The translations under genes and the position numbers were made by a program. A stretch of 12,944 nt of DNA from NCBI GenBank assembly GCA_900554345.1, contig USHH01000042.1, positions 1 to 12,944 of the forward strand, written 5' to 3'. This document shows, piece after piece, positions 1 to 5,878 of this stretch. The notes under the pieces were generated by a model. That model ran no database searches and was not told where the DNA came from. It saw only the letters and a list, made by a program, of their open reading frames with translations. The stretch is from an uncultured Bacteroidales bacterium. Its GTDB lineage: Bacteria > Bacteroidota > Bacteroidia > Bacteroidales > Muribaculaceae. Positions within the stretch are counted from its first letter, which is position 1; each line of letters opens with the position of its first letter.

Positions 1-1887
1 TTCCCCGGCCACCGCGCCGCCGGACTCACTCCGGAGGAGAACACCAACTGGCGCAGCCGCCGCAGGATAGTGGAATTCAACAACTATTTCTTCAAGGCGC
101 TGAGCGGGGAGATGCACGGCGCCGACTCCGGATACATCAACCTCCGGGAGCTCTACGGCAACGTGGTGCAGCGTCCCCACCACACGGACGACCGGGGATA
201 TGTGGAGATTGACTTCGTGGAGGGTTACAGCGGAGACAACGACGAGGGCGAAAGCGTGCCGTTCCCGTATATCGGGCCGAAGATCAGGGAGATGCTGGAG
301 CGAGGCTACCGCATGCGCGACGTGGCCGTGCTCGTGCGCACCAACGACGACGGGCAGATGGTGATCAACTCCATCAACATCTATAACCTGCACCTCCCCG
401 AGGGGGAAAGCCCCATCGAGGTGGTGAGCGAGGAGTCGCTGCGCATCGGCGGCTCTCCGGCCGTTGTGATGATAGTCAACGCCCTGCGCACCATCAACAC
501 CGGCATGGAGACGGGAGGCACGGCAGGTCTGGCATACTACTCCATGCGTCATCCGGAGATGGACCCTGCGGAACACGTGGCCCGCTACGAGACCGACACG
601 GAGGCCGGCGAGGCGCTCGCCTCCATGGCCTCCGACATGCAGACGGTGGCGCTTCCGGCCCTTGTCGAGGCGCTGGCCGAGAGATGCCTCTCCCCTGCCG
701 CCGCCTCTTCCGAAGCCATCTATCTCGCCGCCTTCCAGGACCTCGTGACCGACTACTGCGAAGGGCATTCCACCGACATCGGCTCCTTCCTCGAATGGTG
801 GGACACCCGCGGCAAGGACAAGGCGGTGTCGAGCCCGGAGACCACCGACGCGGTGCAGGTGATGACCATCCACAAGTCGAAGGGGCTGGAGTTTCCATGC
901 GTCATCATCCCAAAGGCCGACAGCGAGCTGCTGCCCGGTAAAAACAAGGAGGAATGGGCGTGGGTGAGACCCTCTCCGGAGAGCCTCGAGAGCGGAGTTC
1001 TCCCGCCGTGGGTGCCGGTGGTGCTTGATACCAATCTCGAGGACACTCCCCACGACGCCACCCTGCGCCGGTATGTCGACGCCTACCTGATGGACTCGGT
1101 CAATACGTATTACGTGGCGTTCACCCGCGCCGTCGACGAGCTCCACGTCTATGCGAAGCGTCCCACCTCGCGCGACGAGGGGCGCATATCGCAGGAGCTG
1201 ATGAAGCTCTGCGATCCCGAGGAGAACGGAGGCAAGGGCGCAGGCGAGGAATACGTGGCGGAGCCGGGAGATTTCAAGGTGACGAGGACCGACGACGGAG
1301 AGGTGGCGTCGATCTCCTACGGTCTGCCCTCGCGCCATGAAGCGCCGGCTGCCAGAGAGACACGCCATTTCATCATCGACCGCTACGACTCCAACTCCCA
1401 TCTGAGCCAGCTCCACTATGTGGAGGCCGACGGAGGCGATGAATCCACCGCCGAGACCGAGCGCGGCGAGAAGCTCCACGCCATCATGCAGATGACGGAG
1501 CGGCGCGGCGACCTGCACGGCGCCGTGGAGAAGATGCGGATGCGCGGTCGCGTCACGTCGGCCGAGGCCCGGGAGATGGAGGCGCTTCTTGCCGAAGCCC
1601 TCGACAGCCCGGAGGTCGCCCCCTGGTATGACGGCGGCTGGAGGGTGATGAGCGAGCGCGACATCTACAGCCAGAGCGGCACCCACCGTCCGGACAGGGT
1701 GATGGTGAGCCCCGACGGACGCCGTGCCGTGGTGGTCGATTATAAATTCGGCAGTAGCGCGGGATGGCGCGACCACCGGAGGCAGGTGAAGGAATATATG
1801 GAGCTCATAGCCCGTGCGGGGGGCTATGAGCTCGTGGAAGGATGGGTGTGGTATGTGTCGGAGTCGGAATTGCGCCGGGTGAAGTGA
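1..1887 (+). CDS. UvrD/AddA-like helicase with C-terminal RecB-type nuclease domain (5'-truncated)
   Basis: This is the C-terminal part of a superfamily I helicase-nuclease of the AddA/RecB type, which processes DNA double-strand ends for recombination. The frame is open from base 1, so the GTG at 70 is internal, and the ATPase motifs (Walker A and B) lie off the left edge. Visible helicase motifs are NWRS at bases 46-57 (motif IV region), VMTIHKSKGLEF near 859-894 (motif V) and YVAFTRAVDELHVY at 1111-1152 (motif VI). The nuclease domain follows: GEKLH near 1464-1478, an Asp in RPDRVMV at 1687-1707, VVDYKF with Asp and Lys at 1738-1746, and a downstream QVKEYM. This H-D-DxK order is that of RecB-family PD-(D/E)XK nucleases. 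An AddB-like partner would be expected off the left edge (inference). The gene ends at TGA 1885-1887, converging on the radical SAM gene after 22 bases. AddA against another UvrD-nuclease fusion cannot be settled without the N-terminus. Confidence 0.9.
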   Translation, partial: FPGHRAAGLTPEENTNWRSRRRIVEFNNYFFKALSGEMHGADSGYINLRELYGNVVQRPHHTDDRGYVEIDFVEGYSGDNDEGESVPFPYIGPKIREMLERGYRMRDVAVLVRTNDDGQMVINSINIYNLHLPEGESPIEVVSEESLRIGGSPAVVMIVNALRTINTGMETGGTAGLAYYSMRHPEMDPAEHVARYETDTEAGEALASMASDMQTVALPALVEALAERCLSPAAASSEAIYLAAFQDLVTDYCEGHSTDIGSFLEWWDTRGKDKAVSSPETTDAVQVMTIHKSKGLEFPCVIIPKADSELLPGKNKEEWAWVRPSPESLESGVLPPWVPVVLDTNLEDTPHDATLRRYVDAYLMDSVNTYYVAFTRAVDELHVYAKRPTSRDEGRISQELMKLCDPEENGGKGAGEEYVAEPGDFKVTRTDDGEVASISYGLPSRHEAPAARETRHFIIDRYDSNSHLSQLHYVEADGGDESTAETERGEKLHAIMQMTERRGDLHGAVEKMRMRGRVTSAEAREMEALLAEALDSPEVAPWYDGGWRVMSERDIYSQSGTHRPDRVMVSPDGRRAVVVDYKFGSSAGWRDHRRQVKEYMELIARAGGYELVEGWVWYVSESELRRVK

Positions 1888-1909
1888 GCGTCCAGCAGTG
1901 TCATTCCTC

Positions 1910-2977
1910 CTACTTGTCCACCTTGGCTATGCAGTGCATGAGCGAGCCGTCGGCATTGCGCAGGTGCATGCCGTTTCCCTCGCAGTAGCGCCAGTTGCTG
2001 CATGAGGCGCAGGCGCCGGTGTGCATCCAGCTGCGGTCGCGGTATTTCTGATATCGCTGCTGCCACACCTCCCAGATATCGTCGCGGTAGATGTTGCCCT
2101 GCGAATAGTTGGCGCGGATGCTGGGGCAGGCGGCGATGGAGCCGTCGAGCAGCACCGAGGCCGTGGTGACCCCTGCCGTGCATCTGTAGAAACCGTCTCT
2201 CACCAGCCCCTCGTATCCCTCGAGGAAACCCTCACAGCAGAAGGAGGGCGTGATGCGCCCCTCCTCACGTGTGCGCATGATGAACCGCATGAGGGAGTCG
2301 ATCTCCCCGGCCGTGAGGTTGAATTCGGGATAGGCAGCGGCCCGTCCGGCCGGGAAGATGGTGAAGAGGCGCCAGCGCTTCACGCCGGCGGCGATCAGGA
2401 GCTCCTTTACGGCGTCGAGCTCGGCGAGCGAGCGGCGGTTGACGCATGAGACCACGTCGAAGTTAAGGCCCGGCACGGCGGCAAGCATCTTTATCGCTGC
2501 GTATGCCCTCTCGAATGAGCGGGGATTGCAGCGCATCCAGTTGTGGACGTCGCAGGTGCCGTCGAGGCTCACCGTGATGTTGTGGAGCCCGGCCTTGCGC
2601 AGCGACATGAGCCTCTCCGGAGTGAGGGCGAAGCCGTTGGTGACGATTCCCCACGGAAGCTCGCGCCGGTAAAGTTCCAGCCCTACCTCCTCGAGGTCGG
2701 GGCGCATGAGCGGCTCGCCGCCCGTGATGACGATGTTGAGCTTATGACGGTCGACGTGCGGCAGGAGCCTGTCGAGGGCGGCGAGGAAATCGGGCGCCGG
2801 CATGTCGGGGAGCGTGGACTCGGCCTTGCAGTCGGATCCGCAATGGCGGCATGCGAGATTGCAGCGGTGGGTGCATTCCCAGAAGAGCTGGCGCATGGGA
2901 TGCTCCTTTCGCAGCCTGTCGGCCATAACCCGATGTAGCTCAAGGGCGAGGCGCTGCCTGATGGATATCGGTTTCAC
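1910..2977 (-). CDS. Radical SAM/SPASM-type protein of a rSAM/lipoprotein pair (TIGR04133-like)
   Basis: 355-residue radical SAM enzyme. The [4Fe-4S] motif CxxxCxxC is C39, C43 and C46, with extra Cys at 35 and 50, and TGGEP at 85-89 is the SAM-binding motif. The C-terminus has a SPASM-like region (C266, C284 with LDGSIAACP, GNIY, C323, C326, C332, C349) that probably binds one or more auxiliary clusters. The usual CxGGC element reads CEGNG here, so the region is divergent. Family knowledge: SPASM enzymes commonly modify ribosomally made peptides or proteins. From memory, this pairing with a small lipoprotein is the TIGR04133/TIGR04134 system of Bacteroides and Prevotella, whose chemistry is uncharacterised as far as I know. 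The ATG lies 9 bases after the lipoprotein stop, so both are probably made from one mRNA started at the 3465-3496 promoter. Substrate and reaction are unknown; the neighbouring lipoprotein is the obvious candidate (inference). Confidence 0.88.
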   Translation of the reverse strand: MKPISIRQRLALELHRVMADRLRKEHPMRQLFWECTHRCNLACRHCGSDCKAESTLPDMPAPDFLAALDRLLPHVDRHKLNIVITGGEPLMRPDLEEVGLELYRRELPWGIVTNGFALTPERLMSLRKAGLHNITVSLDGTCDVHNWMRCNPRSFERAYAAIKMLAAVPGLNFDVVSCVNRRSLAELDAVKELLIAAGVKRWRLFTIFPAGRAAAYPEFNLTAGEIDSLMRFIMRTREEGRITPSFCCEGFLEGYEGLVRDGFYRCTAGVTTASVLLDGSIAACPSIRANYSQGNIYRDDIWEVWQQRYQKYRDRSWMHTGACASCSNWRYCEGNGMHLRNADGSLMHCIAKVDK

Positions 2978-2986
2978 GGGAACTGA

Positions 2987-3436
2987 TTATTTCTTCTTGA
3001 GCCTGAAGTCGACCTCGGCCTTGGCTGTGCCCCAGTCCCATGCGCCGTCACCGTCTTTGTAGTCAACATCGATATCAACGGAATCGGCCTCCAGTCCCTC
3101 CGGAGGATAGCAGCACACGCGCAGTTTACTTGCAGGAAATGTGGAGTCTCTGATGGAATAGTCGCCATCTGCATCGGTAGTGGCAGCACCGACCTCATCA
3201 AGACTGTCGGCATCCACACCCACTTCCTTAACAACAACCCTTGCGCCTACTACATCGGCGCCGTCTTCAGTCTCCACATCGCCTTTCACCTCAAAAGTGC
3301 CGGTAGGCGTGCCATACATCAATGGCTCGTCACCATTGTCGCTGTCGCATGATGCGAGCGAGAAGCCGAGAATCGCCATCCCGAAGGTACAGAGGCGCGA
3401 GATGAGCGTGGAAACACGAATCTGAATCTTTTTCAT
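2987..3436 (-). CDS. Radical SAM-associated putative lipoprotein (TIGR04134-like)
   Basis: 149-residue predicted lipoprotein. It has a basic N-terminus, a hydrophobic segment and the lipobox L27-A28-S29-C30, so signal peptidase II should cut before C30. The residues after C30 are acidic (D-S-D-N-G-D-E), resembling the Bacteroidetes export signal that sends lipoproteins to the cell surface (inference). MYGTPTGTFEVKG (40-52) matches the opening I remember for radical SAM-associated lipoproteins. Residues ~47-95 look like a carboxypeptidase-regulatory-type beta-sandwich (G-x-V..DG..V.GA.V...T.ADGDY). The C-terminal YKDGDGAWDWGTAKAEVDF segment (125-144, here described in part) also fits the family. 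A Cys pair at 108-109 (VCCYPPEG) stands out, as do the three final lysines. The radical SAM gene follows after 9 bases. Function is unknown, and whether this protein is the enzyme's substrate has not been shown. Confidence 0.87.
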   Translation of the reverse strand: MKKIQIRVSTLISRLCTFGMAILGFSLASCDSDNGDEPLMYGTPTGTFEVKGDVETEDGADVVGARVVVKEVGVDADSLDEVGAATTDADGDYSIRDSTFPASKLRVCCYPPEGLEADSVDIDVDYKDGDGAWDWGTAKAEVDFRLKKK

Positions 3437-3464
3437 AGCGGAATGAGTTTTAAAATCATGGCGG

Positions 3465-3496
3465 CAAAGTTATGGCATTTAAATGACAGATGCAAA
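3465..3496 (-). promoter_or_regulatory. Bacteroidetes-type promoter for the lipoprotein/radical SAM unit
   Basis: On the minus strand, TTTG (3496-3493) is followed after 20 bases by TAACTTTG (3472-3465). This is an exact match to the Bacteroidetes sigma consensus (-33 TTTG, -7 TAnnTTTG). The predicted start of transcription is near 3459, leaving about 23 bases before the ATG at 3436. Confidence 0.75.
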
Positions 3497-3538
3497 TATT
3501 CGAGGCGTAATCCGCAATTCTTCACTCTCTTTCAATAC

Positions 3539-3551
3539 ACTGATTATCAGT
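3539..3551. promoter_or_regulatory. 13-base palindrome upstream of the lipoprotein promoter
   Basis: ACTGATTATCAGT is a perfect palindrome with 6-base arms around a central T. It lies about 43 bases upstream of the -33 box of the lipoprotein promoter. It could be an operator or activator site, but no regulator is known and chance remains possible. Confidence 0.25.
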
Positions 3552-3583
3552 CGCTATTTTTATGAGGAATTCTTCAGCCGGAA

Positions 3584-3606
3584 GAGCCGCCCGCCATCAG
3601 CGGCTC
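3584..3606 (-). terminator. Hairpin after the phosphopantetheinyl transferase gene
   Basis: GAGCCGC (3584-3590) and GCGGCTC (3600-3606) form a perfect 7-bp stem with a 9-base loop, about 44 bases past the transferase stop. No clear T-tract follows on the minus strand, so it is only a possible terminator between this unit and the downstream lipoprotein unit. Confidence 0.45.
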
Positions 3607-3649
3607 CGGGACGGTTGAAGAATCGCCTGCCCCGTGAATCAAAGCCGGA

Positions 3650-4345
3650 TTAACAATCATTAACATCCGCCTGCCGTCCGAAGCGGGCGCAGCGGGGAGA
3701 GAAAGCTACAGTGACCACGCAGTCGTCGCTGCGGTAGGAATAGAGCCGCATAGCGACAACCTCGCCCGAGGGCATGACGATACGGGCGCGGCCATACACC
3801 GGACGCGGAGCGGAGGGAAGGGCGGGATTGTCGTGGATCTCCGGCAGGGAGTCGACGATGATCTGCGTGCGGAAATCGAGACCGGGGGTAAGTGCGGCCT
3901 TGTAGAGCGCCTCCTTGGCGGTCCAGGCCAGCACATTTGCTGCTACATCGTCGGCGGCCACAAGCTCCAGCTCATCGGGCGAGAGGAAACGCTCGCGCAC
4001 ACGGAGCACCTTCTCGCGGTCGAGGCGCTCGGCGTCGATGCCCATTGCGGCACGCTCGCTGAATTCACCGAGACGCACCTCGGGAGTGGGAGGAAGGGTG
4101 GCCACGCAGAGCAGACCATCCGTGTGGGTGACGGATATGCGGGCATCGGAGCCGGACACGAAGGGGGCGCCGGAGTCGAAATGGCCCACCTCCCGGTATC
4201 CGTCGCGACCGTTCTCGCAATAGATCTGCAGCGCCATCTCGCGCCACACGCGCCCCTGGCGGGAAGACCCGCCGCTCAACCCCTCCACCTTGATGCCGGG
4301 AGGGGTGGGATGGCGCCAGTAAATGAAATCATCATCCATTATCAT
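3650..4345 (-). CDS. 4'-phosphopantetheinyl transferase superfamily protein (Sfp-like)
   Basis: 231-residue enzyme expected to move the 4'-phosphopantetheine arm of coenzyme A onto a conserved serine of carrier proteins, making holo-ACP or a related carrier, in the cytoplasm. The Mg/CoA-binding motif is G102-I-D104-A-E106 and the second motif is W141-T-A-K144-E145-A-L-Y-K149; both are intact. SVTHTDG at 71-77 is the usual upstream motif. The size is that of Sfp-type two-lobed enzymes, longer than AcpS. The start ATG (4345) lies inside the end of gldE, overlapping it by 14 bases. A second in-frame ATG two codons on (4339) could also serve. The overlap implies one transcript and translational coupling. 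A gldE-PPTase order is, as I recall, common in Bacteroidales. The particular carrier-protein substrate cannot be read from the sequence. Confidence 0.9.
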   Translation of the reverse strand: MIMDDDFIYWRHPTPPGIKVEGLSGGSSRQGRVWREMALQIYCENGRDGYREVGHFDSGAPFVSGSDARISVTHTDGLLCVATLPPTPEVRLGEFSERAAMGIDAERLDREKVLRVRERFLSPDELELVAADDVAANVLAWTAKEALYKAALTPGLDFRTQIIVDSLPEIHDNPALPSAPRPVYGRARIVMPSGEVVAMRLYSYRSDDCVVTVAFSPRCARFGRQADVNDC

Positions 4346-5645
4346 GTGTGTTATCTTTTTCAGTGATATCCGGCACGACCTTCACCTTGACGCGGGTGAT
4401 GCGGTGGCGGTCGACATTGAGCACCTCGAAGCGGCAGGGCCCCCTCTGAAGCTTCTCCTTCGGAGCCGGGAAGTCGCCCTTGATCTCCAGCAGGAGGCCT
4501 GCGAGGGTCTCGGCGTCGCCGATGTCGCCGAGCTGCTCCTCCTCGATGCCCGTGCAATGGCAGAAATCGCCGAGGGGGATCTTGGCGTCGAAGATATATG
4601 TGTCGGGGGCGATGCGGCGACACACCGTAGAGGCGGTGTCGTATTCATCGTCGATCTCTCCCACTATCTCCTCGATGATGTCCTCGAGGGTCACGATGCC
4701 GCGGGTGCCGCCATATTCGTCGATGACGATGGCAATGTGTATCTTCTTCTTTCTGAAGTCCTCGAGGAGGTCGTCGATCATCCTGGACTCGGGCACGAAA
4801 TAGGCGTCGCGCAGCAGGCTCTGCCATTGGAAGGAGTCATCCTCCTTTCCGACATAGGGAAGGAGGTCCTTGCTGTAGAGGATGCCGCGGATGGAGTCCT
4901 GGGAAGTGTCGTAGACGGGGATCCTGGAGAATCCCGACTTGATGATGACATTCATGGCCTCGGTCCAGGTGGCGTGATACTCGATGTCGGTGACGTCGAC
5001 GCGCGAGATCATGATGTCGCAGACCTCCTTCTCTCCAAACTGGAGAATGCCCTCGAGCATCTCCTTCTCCTGGCCCTCCTTGATGTCGGAGATCTCGAGG
5101 GCCTTCTCGAGCTCGTCGGTGGAGATGTTGTCGCGCTTGCGCGATATGGCGTGGGTCACGAGATTGGTGCCCTTCACCATCACGCGTGCCACCGGGCCGA
5201 ACGCCTTGTAGAAGAAGGTGAGCGGAGAGCCGGCGAATAGCACCCACGAGAGAGTGCGTCCGCGTGCCACGAGCTTCGGGAATATCTCGCCGAAGAGCAG
5301 CAGCAGAAACGTGAGGAGCACGGTCTGGAAGAGGAAGTCGAGCACGGGGCTGTTGAAGCGCACCACCTGGTTGAGGGCCGTCGACAGGAGCACCACCATT
5401 GTGATGTTGACAAGGTTGTTGACAATGAGTATTGTCGCCAGCAGACGCTCGCTGTGACTGACGAGGAAGAAGGCGGTCCTGCTTCTCGAGTCCTCGGCCT
5501 CGCGGAGGTCGTCGATCTGTGCGGGTGTAAGGCCGAAATACGCCATCTCGCTGCCGGATATGAAAGCCGACACAAGCAGGCAGCAGAACGCTATGGCTAC
5601 GATGAATGCCCATCCTGTCCAGCTGGCAGGGGGAGTGAAGGCCAT
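4332..5645 (-). CDS. gldE: GldE-like CNNM/CorC family membrane protein with CBS pair
   Basis: 437-residue inner-membrane protein from the ATG at 5645. Residues ~1-190 form a DUF21/CNNM transmembrane domain: hydrophobic segments at ~10-35 with SGSEMAYFGLTP, and around 70-90, 105-125 and 130-155. Next come a CBS pair (~200-335, including ARSR-like regulation of the adjacent EYGGTRGIVTLEDIIEEIVGE-type helix) and a CorC_HlyC domain (~345-420). Family members in Proteobacteria and eukaryotes are linked to Mg/Co efflux. In Flavobacterium the homologue GldE supports gliding and GldD function, and non-gliding Bacteroidales keep the gene. The frame stays open to 6146, but upstream residues lie in the protease gene region or read as nonsense. 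A TTG at 5711 (LDTDPLP) is a possible start, but it overlaps a strong -7 element. The 3' end overlaps the PPTase gene. Its physiological role here is uncertain. Confidence 0.87.
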   Translation of the reverse strand: MAFTPPASWTGWAFIVAIAFCCLLVSAFISGSEMAYFGLTPAQIDDLREAEDSRSRTAFFLVSHSERLLATILIVNNLVNITMVVLLSTALNQVVRFNSPVLDFLFQTVLLTFLLLLFGEIFPKLVARGRTLSWVLFAGSPLTFFYKAFGPVARVMVKGTNLVTHAISRKRDNISTDELEKALEISDIKEGQEKEMLEGILQFGEKEVCDIMISRVDVTDIEYHATWTEAMNVIIKSGFSRIPVYDTSQDSIRGILYSKDLLPYVGKEDDSFQWQSLLRDAYFVPESRMIDDLLEDFRKKKIHIAIVIDEYGGTRGIVTLEDIIEEIVGEIDDEYDTASTVCRRIAPDTYIFDAKIPLGDFCHCTGIEEEQLGDIGDAETLAGLLLEIKGDFPAPKEKLQRGPCRFEVLNVDRHRITRVKVKVVPDITEKDNTHDNG

Positions 5646-5708
5646 GGCGTCGGCGAGGAGAGAGAGCAATAAAAAGCCGGGATCGGAAGCCGGCAAAGGG
5701 TCAGTGTC

Positions 5709-5740
5709 CAAAATTACGTGATATTGGTTTGGAATGCAAA
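5709..5740 (-). promoter_or_regulatory. Bacteroidetes-type promoter for gldE-PPTase
   Basis: On the minus strand, TTTG (5740-5737) is followed after exactly 20 bases by TAATTTTG (5716-5709), a perfect consensus match. Transcription would begin near 5702, about 57 bases before the ATG at 5645. That argues against the TTG at 5711 as the gldE start. Confidence 0.72.
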
Positions 5741-5820
5741 GATAATCAATCGGAGGGGAATGACAAAATAATACGGCCATGAAGCGCGGTTTAAAGGGCA
5801 TTTCGGGCTCCGTAAGACAG

Positions 5821-5854
5821 ACGTGGCCGCTGCAAGGGCTTGCAGCGGCCACGT
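5821..5854 (-). terminator. Perfect 16-bp inverted repeat after the C10 protease gene
   Basis: ACGTGGCCGCTGCAAG (5821-5836) and its exact reverse complement (5839-5854) flank a 2-base GG. In RNA this gives a very stable stem of about 15 bp with a 4-base loop. It begins 24 bases after the protease stop codon and is a likely terminator or mRNA-stabilising hairpin. The following minus-strand sequence has only scattered T residues, so termination efficiency is uncertain. Confidence 0.65.
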
Positions 5855-5878
5855 GATACGGGAATCTCAGGAGAATGA

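Noticed and set aside
4323..5240. A 305-codon plus-strand open frame opposite gldE
   Set aside because: It is an Asp/Leu/Val-rich shadow of the CBS-domain coding sequence and has no start context or family resemblance.
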